A DNA stretch of 64,000 nucleotides from Dysidea avara (taxonomy: Eukaryota > Porifera > Demospongiae > Dictyoceratida > Dysideidae), in the NCBI RefSeq assembly GCF_963678975.1, contig NC_089278.1, forward strand, positions 14,427,959-14,491,958, read 5' to 3'. How positions within the stretch are numbered: the first letter of the stretch is position 1; each line of letters begins with the position of its first letter. This document shows positions 46,116 through 55,240 of this stretch, piece by piece. The translations under genes were made by a program, and so were the position numbers. A model generated the notes under the pieces. It was not told the DNA's origin, did not search any database, and saw nothing but the letters and a program-made list of their open reading frames with translations.

Positions 46116-47042
46116 TTACATGTGTAGGTCAGATGGCACGGATACTGTAGGTACATTTGTAAGATGATCATTTTCAGGTAAAGCTGATATATTATCATGA
46201 TTGATTGTAATATTACTGAAGTATACATTATTTGTTATCAACCACTGCAAGGCAGTCAGTATCTTTGATCGTCGCACACATATAACTGGTGAAATTAACA
46301 TTTGTTCTACTTTTGACAATCCCTACAAAGGAAGTGTTAAATGGTTATTAGACATCATGTGTGTGAGGAACATAACTTACAATAAGTTCTGGACCAGGAT
46401 CCATATTATTAGCAGCAGAAAATAGCTTTAGGACATGGCTATCATTGTGACAACGCCTACAGGGATACTTATGCCAATTATTGAAATGCTTGGGAATTTT
46501 TCAAGACATATTGAACAGTGTCAATTCAGCATGAAATTCTGTAATCTTGGCAATGACTGCAGGGTCACTAATGTCAACTGGCACATGACGTTGGACATGT
46601 TGTGATTGGTCCACATTCACATCAGTATTTGCTACTACACCAACATTTGAAGCACTATCAATATAAACACATCATGAAAATGAGTCACAATAGTTGTTAG
46701 TATGATATGCACATATAAACCATCTGCAAGAATGTGGTAGTGAATTTAGACCATAATCAGTTCTATTTTTTTTATCAGTTGCATAGGATTCAGTCTAATA
46801 TTTTATGAATACTCAAATATTTAGTGAGTCTTACAAATTTATATATAACAAACATACTAATTCTGCCTTCTCTGCTGTATGATTGTGTCCTTTACTCTTT
46901 TTGAAAATTGAGCACGTCTTCTCTGATATTCTCTGTCTCTCCTTCGTCTTTCTTCTGCTACCTGTGAAGTTTCTCGATCTCTTCTCAATCTATAGCTACT
47001 GCTCTCTTCTCTAAGGCGTTCTTCTCTGTCCATCATGGACAA
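46116..47042 (-). pseudogene. Helitron Rep-helicase N-terminal relic
   Basis: Read on the minus strand. 47042-46857 encodes an Arg/Glu-rich start (MSMMDREERLREESSSYRL, then RRRDREYQRRRAQF) typical of the front of Helitron proteins. About 46670-46420 holds VPVDISDPAVIAKITEFHAE and KLFSAANNMDPGPELI, with stops between. 46319-46116 holds SKVEQMLISPV and VRRSKILTALQWLITNN. The FSA.NNMDPG, VE.MLI and VRR..VL.AL.WL..NN patterns are those of Helitron-encoded proteins upstream of the HUH nuclease. The nuclease and helicase themselves are absent. Confidence 0.6.
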
Positions 47043-47046
47043 CCAA

Positions 47047-47330
47047 GTTTATTTCATGGTCGACAACACGTGCCGCGACGTGGTAGACGAGATGAGCAGT
47101 GCTGTAATCTACGCCGCTTATTTTCCGTGACATGGTTGATGACACGAGCATATATGGAAGTGCCGTAGTCTACGCCGTTTATTTTTCCGTGACATGGTCG
47201 ATGACACGAGCATATATGGAAGTGCTGTAATCTACACCGTTTATTTTCCGTTACATGGTCGATGACACGAGCATATATGTTAGTGCTGTAATCTTCGCCG
47301 TTTACTGTACCGTGGCATGGAGTATAGTGG
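47047..47330. repeat. Minisatellite, about 62-bp unit, about 4 copies
   Basis: The unit has GACATGGTCGATGACACGAG, CATATATGGAAGTG and TAATCTACGCCGTTTATTTT, with starts at 47128, 47191, 47252 and 47314, plus a shorter first unit from about 47077. It begins at the start codon of the Helitron relic on the other strand. Confidence 0.85.
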
Positions 47331-47454
47331 GCATTAATTCGGTAAGTTTTCCGATTTCTTTTGTAATTGTTTGCGCATGGTTGATGACACGAATTTACGT
47401 GGGTGACTCGCTAGTGTGGGGCTCGCTCAGGCTCGCCCCAACAATAAGAGCCGG

Positions 47455-47745
47455 ACTTAAAACTATTAATTTTTGGAGCATTAATAACAGTGTACGGTAA
47501 ATTGTTCCAGTCATTTATGACTTGAACTACAGCTGGTGTGAGACTTGAAAATCTTATCCTGGGTGATATCAGTTAATGCAGGTAAGAAAATAATTGAGGG
47601 GTTGACATCAATTAAACCATGAAAAATTTGATGAACTAAAATTATGTCTCCTCTCTTACAACGATAGTATATAAACTTGTGATGCTTGCTTCTATAATAT
47701 AAATTTGTAGCAAACTTTAAAGGCTATATAAAGCATTTGGGAATA
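47455..47745 (-). pseudogene. LINE C-terminal fragment, a different family
   Basis: On the minus strand, RCKRGDIILVHQIFHGLIDV and then VVQVINDWNNLPYTVINAPK, with a frame change between. This is the C-terminal RT tail of a jockey/CR1-like LINE (WNNLP motif). It differs from the copies at 36 and 38 kb. Truncated at both sides. Confidence 0.6.
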
Positions 47746-47760
47746 CTAAGGTATAAACTG

Positions 47761-48248
47761 ACAAGACGGGTTGCCTATTTAGGGCGTGTCCCTTGTGTAA
47801 CGCGAGAAAACGCGACTTTCCGTTTTACGCATGATTACAATGTTGGTCAAGTCAACAAAAAACCCATTTTTTAAAATAGTTTGACAAACGGTTTTGGTTC
47901 TTCAAAGGTACAAGATGAGTTAAAATCATCCATTCTATGATTCTAAGTAGTAGCAAAGTCTTACAAAGAATGTTTTCAGCGAGTTTTATCGCTTTCCAAA
48001 AACCCAAGATTGAGAGAAAATCATCTTCTCGTTCAGCCTTCACCTTACACGTTGGATATGTTATAGCTCGAACCTTTCTCTATAACATACTTTCTGTTCT
48101 GAAGGCTGGCTAACTCTTGCTCGCTAAAGCTAACCGAAACGTTCATTTTCTCCAATAGCCGTAATACATTTTTGACTTAGCGAACTCGGAAAGCATGTGG
48201 AAAATTTACGGTAAAACGACCACGCCTTAAAAAGGCAACCCGTCTTGT
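47761..48248. mobile_element. 488-bp MITE with ACAAGACGGGTTGCC ends
   Basis: Left ACAAGACGGGTTGCCTATTT with GGGCGTG. Right GCAACCCGTCTTGT preceded by CACGCCTTAAAAAG. No target duplication read with confidence. It lies between the LINE fragment and the BEL element. Non-coding. Confidence 0.7.
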
Positions 48249-48410
48249 GAAATTCTAGCCTCTGGTTTATGCCTTGGTGAATTATGCACAGCTAACTCTG
48301 GTAAAGCTGGTGGAGGCAGTTGTATACTTCCCTTGATTATTAGTAATGATTTGGCAGTCAAAATTCACAATGTTAAATTTCCTTTACAAATATCTTGAGT
48401 TCTCTTACAT

Positions 48411-48659
48411 TGAGACGGATGCGGGAGTGTCTCCAAATACCGGTCGTCTCAGCTACCAGGTTCTCTTGCTGGAATGTTTGACGAAAGCCACTTGACTTCT
48501 ATCACCATGCACCACGAGGCGGGAAAGATTCCATATAACGCACACACACACACAGCTCACGTGTACAACCGCAATTGAAAATACCTATAGCCTAACCTAG
48601 TACAATAAGATAAAACATAAACTTGCTATATAAGAGTCAGTCAGTCTTCATTCTCGACA
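48411..48659 (-). repeat. BEL element 3' LTR
   Basis: 249 bp, TG...CA ends. Differs from the other LTR only at 48502 (T, versus A at 54513). The pol frame ends 19 bp inside this LTR (stop at 48641-48643). Confidence 0.95.
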
Positions 48660-50941
48660 TCCTCCGGGCGGCGGCGTAGTATTTCAGTCCATTCACTTAA
48701 CTGCCTCCTTGCTCTTAAGGCTGCTCCCCTGGGATGTCTGTGAGAGATCTGGTTATTCTGTTGTGCTGGCAGCTCAGGTTCTTGCTCAAGTGTTTCCACG
48801 TCTGTTGGAGAATGTGTCACTTCCAAGGGATATAGACGTGCAATTGGACGATTAGTGCGTCCACTTGTCGTGCGCAATGTCACTGATCTGATAAATCCAT
48901 CCTTCCCCTTCACAACTTCTTCAACCACTCCAAGTCTCCACTGGTTTCTAGGACAATCATCATGTATTTGCACCACATCGCCTGTCTTGACTGTTTGTTC
49001 TGTGGTGCCTGTTGTGCGGTGCACTTCTCGTAACGAAGTCAGATATTCCTTCTTCCATCGTGATTGAAAGTGCTGTAATAGCAGGCCTTGTCGGTCTATC
49101 TTACTTCTCAACTGGTCTGCAGAGTGGTAATCAGGGTCAGATATCTCTTCATCTGTAACATTTGGATGTGGTAGAGGAACAATTCGGCGCCCACACAACA
49201 AATGAGAGGGTGTTAATGGCTCAAGGTCTCCAGTGGCAGATGAGAGGTGTGTTAGAGGTCGATCATTGAGCACTGCTTCGACTTCAACAATGGTGGTTTG
49301 GAGGACAGTGAGTGTGATAAAGGCACGGCCTAAGGTCTTCTTCAGAGACATCTTCACCATTCCAACCAGCCTCTCCCAAAAGCCCCCATACCAGGGAGCT
49401 CTCTTGGGAATGAATTGCCATGTTGTGCCCTTGTGCATAAGAGCAGACTTCAGTGTAGGTGACTGGAACAATTCATGTAACTCCTTTGCTGCTGATGTAT
49501 AAGTTGAAGCATTGTCTGATAAGATCAGACGGGGCAATGACCTGCGGGCAGCAAACCTTCGGAAAGCCTGTAGAAAGGTTTCTTCTGTAAGGTCAGTTAC
49601 AACTTCAAGGTGCACAGCCCGGGTACTAGCGCAGGTGAACAAGCACACATACACCTTATACTCACCGACCATTCCTTCCCTCTTCACGTACATCGCTCCC
49701 GTAAAATCAACTCCAGTCACACTGAAGGGAGGGCCATCTTGTACTCTGGCCTGTGGCAGCGGTGGTGGATCAGGGACAGGGAATGGTTTTCCAGCAACTC
49801 TACGACAGATCACACACTTCCGAAGCAACCTCGCCACTACTCTCCGTGCTGCAGGAATCCAGAAACGTTGCCTCAGAGCAGTCACTGTAGTATCTGTGCC
49901 CCCATGTAGTTGAGTGGCATGAGTAGCATACACAATCAAGGCGGTTAGTCTGTGATTGGGGGGGAGAAGATAGGGGAACTTGGTATTGTGGTGAACTGGA
50001 GCATTATGTATCCTCCCACCACAACGGAGGAAATTGTCAGAGTCTAAAAACAACCTGAGCTGTCTGACAAGTGGGAGACGTCTACTGGATGTCCGTCCCC
50101 TGTGTAAAGAGTGGATTTCCTTCAGGTAAGTTGAATGTTGGCAGCTTTGGATCCACACATTCTGGGCATTACTTATTGCACTGGCAGTGATCGGTCCTAC
50201 AGGCTTGGATCCATGTGATTTGATACACTCAATAAATCGCAACACGTATGCAGTGATGTACAACAGTTTAGACAGAGTACCATACCTCTCTATGTCAATG
50301 ACGGCTGCCACAGTAGGGTGCTGATCGCCTTTGGTTGTTTCTTCAACTGGGTCCGGTGATTGCAACTCAGCATCTGTAACAGTAAGTTGAACATTTAGTA
50401 TGTCAGTAGCACTCCATGTTGGCCTTAATTCTTCATGAACAATCCACTCTGGTCCATGTGTCCACATAGTTGAGGCTTGTAAAGCTGAGAACGAAATGCC
50501 TCTAGTTAACAAGTCCGCAGGATTGTCTGCAGATGGACAGTAACCCCACCATTGGACAGGGCAAGCTTTAGTGATTGCTGACACACGATTGGAAACAAAC
50601 TGCTTCAGTTTCTTATCACTGTTGAGCCAATGAAGTACGATTTGGCTGTCACACCACATATGGACTGAGTTGATCCTGTGATGAATTGACGAACTGATCC
50701 AAGTAAACATCTGAGCTGCAGTAGTGGCACCCATCAGTTCTAGTCTAGGAAGTGTGAGTTGTTTCAGGGGGGCCACTCTGGATTTCGAGATCACAAATGA
50801 TGTTTCACTGCCTTGACAAAAGTATGCCACTGCTCCATAAGCCTTAGTGCTTGCGTCACAGAATACGTGTAGTTCAATTGGAGCATCTGTACTTAATCCA
50901 TCCTTAAAGTAACACCTAGGAAAGGAGATTGCGTGTAGTTG
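48641..50941 (-). CDS. BEL/Pao pol, 3' part: RNase H, integrase, C-terminal domain
   Basis: The frame continues directly from the upstream ORF after the TGA; the first ATG in it is at 50828-50830. RNase H region: IELHVFCDASTKAYGAVAYF, LPRLELMGA, MWCDSQIVLHWL and NPADLLTRG. Zinc-binding H2C2 region: HGGTDTTVTALRQRFW to CVICRR. The integrase core has the DDE residues in VTGVDFTGAM, LILSDNAST and WYGGFWERLVGMVK. The C-terminal domain, with RWKKEYLTSLREVH, GDVVQIHDD and RNQWRLGVVEEV, matches the domain that ends BEL/Pao polyproteins. All motifs are intact. The stop lies in the 3' LTR. Without read-through or reversion, this part would lack translation from the upstream start. Confidence 0.9.
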   Translation of the reverse strand, partial: QLHAISFPRCYFKDGLSTDAPIELHVFCDASTKAYGAVAYFCQGSETSFVISKSRVAPLKQLTLPRLELMGATTAAQMFTWISSSIHHRINSVHMWCDSQIVLHWLNSDKKLKQFVSNRVSAITKACPVQWWGYCPSADNPADLLTRGISFSALQASTMWTHGPEWIVHEELRPTWSATDILNVQLTVTDAELQSPDPVEETTKGDQHPTVAAVIDIERYGTLSKLLYITAYVLRFIECIKSHGSKPVGPITASAISNAQNVWIQSCQHSTYLKEIHSLHRGRTSSRRLPLVRQLRLFLDSDNFLRCGGRIHNAPVHHNTKFPYLLPPNHRLTALIVYATHATQLHGGTDTTVTALRQRFWIPAARRVVARLLRKCVICRRVAGKPFPVPDPPPLPQARVQDGPPFSVTGVDFTGAMYVKREGMVGEYKVYVCLFTCASTRAVHLEVVTDLTEETFLQAFRRFAARRSLPRLILSDNASTYTSAAKELHELFQSPTLKSALMHKGTTWQFIPKRAPWYGGFWERLVGMVKMSLKKTLGRAFITLTVLQTTIVEVEAVLNDRPLTHLSSATGDLEPLTPSHLLCGRRIVPLPHPNVTDEEISDPDYHSADQLRSKIDRQGLLLQHFQSRWKKEYLTSLREVHRTTGTTEQTVKTGDVVQIHDDCPRNQWRLGVVEEVVKGKDGFIRSVTLRTTSGRTNRPIARLYPLEVTHSPTDVETLEQEPELPAQQNNQISHRHPRGAALRARRQLSEWTEILRRRPEDVENED

Positions 50942-53900
50942 TCAGAGATCATCTAGAAGGGTCTGCCATTGTTGTTGGCTCTCTGCCGGGAGTGGACTGT
51001 CCCATGATAACTTGTTCTGCCATAGTTGTTGTTGCAGTAATTTGGCACTAATCATAACTGGGGACGCAAAACCCAATGGGTCAAAAATCATGGAGGATTG
51101 CTGCAACACTTTGCGCTTTGTGGCTGGAGAATTGTCAAGTGGTAAGGCCTTCTGAGAGAGTGACAAATTGTCATTGGCAGTGTCCCACACAAGTCCAAGT
51201 GTGTTTATCTGTTTGCCACTATCCATAACTTGATCCTTCTCTGCTGCAGTAGTCAATTGTACACTGTTAGATGCCCAGCTTCTTAAATTAAAGTTGGCGT
51301 CAGATAGTGCCTTTCTGGCCTCAGTGTAGTACACAATGGACTCTTCTTCAGTAGAACACCCTGACAGAATATTGTCCACATACAGATTCTGAAGAAGATC
51401 CTTGGATGTTGTCGAACTACAATGTGTGAGATGACAATGAAGGGCAGCATACAGCATAAATGGCGAGCTGGCCGATCCAAACAGGACAACTTTGAATCGG
51501 TATGTTTGAAGTGGGCTATTGGGATCATCAGGACAGCAGGGCCAGAGAAAACGAGTGTAGTCACGGTCCTTGGCGTGCAACTGAACATGTAGGAATGCCT
51601 TTTCAATGTCAGCGCTAATACCAAACTTGTGGCAACGGAATCGGATGAGGATAGCTGGTAGTTCTTGTAGAAAGGGAGGCCCAGTTTCTAGACAGTCATT
51701 GAGACTTGCCAAATGCTTGGCTTCACGGCTGCTGCAGTCATACACAATCCTGAGCGGTGTTGTTGCTGAATCCTTGTGCACACCGTGATGTGGTATGTAA
51801 TGGCATGGCTTGACTAATTCTGAGATTGGTACCTGCTCAATGAATCCACGTCTCAGTTGTTCCTCTATTATGCTGTGGTAAACTTTAAGCATGCCAGTAG
51901 TGTTGCTTAGTTTACGAGTAAGGAACCTCACACGTCGTTCACAAGTGGACTTGTTTGTAGGTAGCACGGGGTGGCTGGATTTCCATGGAAAGCTCACAAT
52001 GTATGTGCCATCACTCTGCCGACTTACTGAGTTGTGAAGGTACTCCTGTAGGAAGTCAAATGATTCCTTACTCAGCCCAAAGTGTGTGCTTTCTACTGGG
52101 GTGATACCACTTGAGTCGAACAGTGATGCTGAACTAAGATGAAATACACTGGATGCTATAGAGCTGGTGTAGTTGTATAGTGGTCCTGAAAGTAAGTACC
52201 CAATCTTAGTCTGAACAGCAGTAGGACCTGGTCCTCGAACTATGGCTTCTTGCACAATGGACCAGTAAGCATCGGCTCCTATAAGCATTGAGATGTTGAT
52301 TGCATCACTGTCTGAGATTGCATGGTTAAGGTGTAGTCCCTTCAAATATGGCAGTTGCTTAATATAGGAAAAGGGAAGGTTACGGAGTGGCTGAGCGATT
52401 CTTGAAGTGACAAGAACATTGATAGGAATCTGAATGCCTTCTGTAGTTTCTAGGTAGATTGTGGCAACAGGAAGAGTCTGGTTGGAAACCTCTGATGCTC
52501 CAAATGCAGCAATTGCAACTGATTCTCTTCTTTGAACATTAAGGTGCAGAGAGTTGGCGAGAGTTTGTGTGATAAATGAGCGTTGTGCTCCCTCGTCTAG
52601 TAATATGTTTGCTTGTGCAGAAAAGTTGTTAGCTCTCACTGTAGCAACAGCTGTCTTCAGAAAGCATACCTTGGTTGGCTGAGGATGTGATATCGTGGAA
52701 TTTATCAAATTCTGTGCAGTTTGAGTTGGGGGAGTAGATTGCTGTTCTGAAGTTGGTCTCTGTGTGTTAGGAGGATTCTGTTGGTGATGTGTCCCTCGAC
52801 ACAAGCTGGTATGATGTCGCTCCTTGCAGTGTTTGCAGCGGCCCTTCGACTGACATTGACCAACTCTGTGGTGACCAAGGCAATTAAAACAAAGCTTATC
52901 ACGCTTGACAATGTCCATGCGTTTAGACTGGTCTGGGATAGTGTCACACTGTGTAGCTGGGTGTGGTCCCTTGCAAAATACACACTTAAGCTTCCTAGGT
53001 TCAGGTTTGCTCATGGCTCCTGTGTGAAATGAAGCTGTGGAGTGGTGTTCGTCTGACTGAGATGGAGAAACTAGGGCACCAGCTTCAAGGACTCTTATCT
53101 CTGTGGCAATTGATTTCCTTAGCTTGTCAAGGGTCCACTCTAGGCTGCTGTGCTCTCTGGCCAGGTTTTTTCTCACATCAGCAGGAAGTCTCCCTAGTAC
53201 CATAGGAACTAACAGGGCCCCATAACTCGTTGTTGATTGACCCAAGGCTGACAGACCACGCACATGATTTTCAATGGCATCATGGAAGGCCCTCAAACCA
53301 GTTATGTTGTGACTAGCACGTGGCAAGTTCATCAGTGAATGCATATGGGCATTAATGATTCTCTGTTGATCACCAAACCTGTCCTTCAACAGATCTAAGG
53401 ATTGCTGGTAATTAACACTGGTCAAGGGAAAGCCAGCAATTGCCCTTGCAGCTTCACCTTCAAGGTGTGCCCTCAGATAGTTCAGTTTCTGAACATTAGT
53501 CAACACATTGTTGGAGTGCACAGCAGAATCAAAGGAGTCCCAAAATGTCTGCCACTTCAATGGGTCGCCTCCAAATGTGGGTAATGTTAGCTTGGGGAGG
53601 CGGCTGACATTCTGGGACATACCAGCAAAGGTGTTAACATACCCCTGAGCCTGAGCGAGATTTGCTCCTTCGTTGGATTCAGTTCGCTGCTGTTGTTGAG
53701 GGGTGTCAGTCACAGATGCATCTTCATTTGATGGTTGAACAATGGCTGAATGACTTGCTGATTGATCACTAACTGTATGGCTTGATGGCTGATCACTGAT
53801 AGTGTGATTTGATGGCTGATCACTGACGGTGTGATTGGATGGTCGGTCACTAACCGAATGACTTGACAATTGATCACTGATTGAGTTACTGGATGGTGGG

Positions 53901-54259
53901 ATCATGACACTCTGCGGTTGAAAGGGTAGAGCTTGAATATTGAGTGGCTTTGGTCTGGCCAACACTGCTTTGACTAATGTAATTTTCTCAGCCACATTGA
54001 ATATTATTCCCTCGGAGTCCAAAATTTCTGATTCAAGTGCTTCTGGATCCTCAATTGTAGCAACAATTTTTGTGTCAAGTTCCGCAATGGTACATTTCTT
54101 GGCTTCGAGTTGCTCTAACGATGTTTGAAGGGTGGCAGTGTTTCTCTCATCAGGAGCATCGTTGCTCTCCAGAATGGCGTCAATCTTCCCAAAAACTCGA
54201 GTGAGGTGAGCGCGATGAGCTCTTCGTGACGCTCGGAGGTGTGAAACTTCCATCGTCAT
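50942..54259 (-). CDS. BEL/Pao gag-protease-RT, 1105 codons
   Basis: Residues 1-110 are charged and helical. About 125-175 is a run of 9-residue repeats (NHTVSDQPS type). About 215-370 is the gag-like domain (LPKLTLPTFGGDPLKWQTFW). Zinc knuckles follow at about 426-480 (CVFCKGPHPATQC, CFNCLGHHRVGQC, CKHCKERHHTSLC). An aspartic-protease-like segment is at about 550 (ILLDEGAQRSF; the Asp is kept, and Glu-Gly replaces the usual Ser/Thr-Gly). The RT spans about 740-1000, with ISADIEKAFLHVQL near 885 and YVDNILSG near 963. YVDN instead of YVDD is, from memory, found in part of the BEL group. The frame ends at TGA 50942-50944, right after the RT/connection region (QQQWQTLLDDL). The start ATG at 54259 is the first in frame after the LTR. 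Confidence 0.92.
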   Translation of the reverse strand: MTMEVSHLRASRRAHRAHLTRVFGKIDAILESNDAPDERNTATLQTSLEQLEAKKCTIAELDTKIVATIEDPEALESEILDSEGIIFNVAEKITLVKAVLARPKPLNIQALPFQPQSVMIPPSSNSISDQLSSHSVSDRPSNHTVSDQPSNHTISDQPSSHTVSDQSASHSAIVQPSNEDASVTDTPQQQQRTESNEGANLAQAQGYVNTFAGMSQNVSRLPKLTLPTFGGDPLKWQTFWDSFDSAVHSNNVLTNVQKLNYLRAHLEGEAARAIAGFPLTSVNYQQSLDLLKDRFGDQQRIINAHMHSLMNLPRASHNITGLRAFHDAIENHVRGLSALGQSTTSYGALLVPMVLGRLPADVRKNLAREHSSLEWTLDKLRKSIATEIRVLEAGALVSPSQSDEHHSTASFHTGAMSKPEPRKLKCVFCKGPHPATQCDTIPDQSKRMDIVKRDKLCFNCLGHHRVGQCQSKGRCKHCKERHHTSLCRGTHHQQNPPNTQRPTSEQQSTPPTQTAQNLINSTISHPQPTKVCFLKTAVATVRANNFSAQANILLDEGAQRSFITQTLANSLHLNVQRRESVAIAAFGASEVSNQTLPVATIYLETTEGIQIPINVLVTSRIAQPLRNLPFSYIKQLPYLKGLHLNHAISDSDAINISMLIGADAYWSIVQEAIVRGPGPTAVQTKIGYLLSGPLYNYTSSIASSVFHLSSASLFDSSGITPVESTHFGLSKESFDFLQEYLHNSVSRQSDGTYIVSFPWKSSHPVLPTNKSTCERRVRFLTRKLSNTTGMLKVYHSIIEEQLRRGFIEQVPISELVKPCHYIPHHGVHKDSATTPLRIVYDCSSREAKHLASLNDCLETGPPFLQELPAILIRFRCHKFGISADIEKAFLHVQLHAKDRDYTRFLWPCCPDDPNSPLQTYRFKVVLFGSASSPFMLYAALHCHLTHCSSTTSKDLLQNLYVDNILSGCSTEEESIVYYTEARKALSDANFNLRSWASNSVQLTTAAEKDQVMDSGKQINTLGLVWDTANDNLSLSQKALPLDNSPATKRKVLQQSSMIFDPLGFASPVMISAKLLQQQLWQNKLSWDSPLPAESQQQWQTLLDDL

Positions 54260-54401
54260 AATTTGCTTTCGGTAACTGAAATAAAACCAACAAGAACAGA
54301 ATCAAGATAATGAGTCGCTTGCCTTACTGGGTACCGTTCTCCTTTGCCACGGTACCACGACTTTTAAGCGGCGGGTTAGAAAGTGTAAGGCTAACGACTT
54401 G

Positions 54402-54420
54402 CGACTGCGTCACAGCACCA
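54402..54420 (-). promoter_or_regulatory. Putative primer-binding site of the BEL element
   Basis: One base after the 5' LTR, the minus strand reads TGGTGCTGTGACGCAGTCG. TGG is the complement of a tRNA CCA end. I cannot name the tRNA without comparing to this organism's tRNA set. Confidence 0.6.
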
Positions 54421-54421
54421 A

Positions 54422-54670
54422 TGAGACGGATGCGGGAGTGTCTCCAAATACCGGTCGTCTCAGCTACCAGGTTCTCTTGCTGGAATGTTTGACGAAAGCC
54501 ACTTGACTTCTAACACCATGCACCACGAGGCGGGAAAGATTCCATATAACGCACACACACACACAGCTCACGTGTACAACCGCAATTGAAAATACCTATA
54601 GCCTAACCTAGTACAATAAGATAAAACATAAACTTGCTATATAAGAGTCAGTCAGTCTTCATTCTCGACA
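54422..54670 (-). repeat. BEL element 5' LTR
   Basis: 249 bp, ends TGAGACGG and TTCTCGACA as read on the + strand. One difference from the partner LTR. It should carry the promoter; TATATAAG is read at about 54640 on +, but a minus-strand TATA box was not located with confidence. Confidence 0.95.
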
Positions 54671-54845
54671 TACATTGTGGATACTGCCAGATAATCAGCC
54701 GTACTATTCAGTGTTATGCTAGAATGGAGAACATTAGGCAAATGCCCTGAAGCCGGGTTACTGTGTAAAGTCTGTATAATAAAGCATGTTACATGGCTGA
54801 GGTGTTGAATTGTGCTGTACATTTCTTTCATTGTAGCAACCTGAA

Positions 54846-55071
54846 TGGCCACATTAGTCTTGCGTGCCAGATGGTTTATGTGGAGACAGCAAATAAACCA
54901 TCTGGTTATATATCTATGACAGAGGTGATTAGAACGATTATTAAATCATCCTTGGTGCAAAACAATTCTGTGATGTAATCTAGTTGTTCCAGTGAGTTCA
55001 TGGAGTGTGCAGTCACCCGATGGTTTATTTACTGCCCACACAAACCATCTGGCATGCAAGACTATGGCCAC
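54846..55071. mobile_element. Small foldback repeat downstream of the RRM gene
   Basis: TGGCCACATTAGTCTTGCGT at the left is inverted as GCATGCAAGACTATGGCCA at the right. The arms also share GCCAGATGGTTTATGTG and AAATAAACCATC. About 226 bp. Non-coding. Confidence 0.75.
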
Positions 55072-55240
55072 ACCTACAACCAAGAGTATATACAAAACAA
55101 CATGTGCACATTTTGCATTGTAATTTCTTTATAATGTACTAATTGAAATTTACTAAAAAAAAAAATCACAAGCAATAAAATAATGAAAGTGCATATTACT
55201 AAAGTGTGTGCACAATGTAATGTCTGTTAGTTGGCAGGTT

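Larger units (their letters stand above)
48411..54670 (-). mobile_element. BEL/Pao LTR retrotransposon, near-complete
   Basis: 6,260 bp between the LTR edges, flanked by the 5-bp direct repeat TACAT (48406-48410 and 54671-54675), as expected for BEL/Pao. Transcription runs on the minus strand, so the 5' LTR is at 54422-54670. The order is gag, protease, RT, RNase H, integrase and a C-terminal DUF5641-like domain in one frame, split by one TGA at 50942-50944. No envelope-like gene follows the integrase. Near-identical LTRs make this the youngest large insertion in the window. Confidence 0.95.

Noticed and set aside
46857..47042. A stand-alone coiled-coil protein
   Set aside because: The Arg/Glu-rich start is followed downstream by broken Helitron motifs in the right order, so it is better read as that protein's N-terminus.
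48855..49913. Plus-strand frames inside the BEL element
   Set aside because: Shadows of the minus-strand integrase and RNase H coding sequence.
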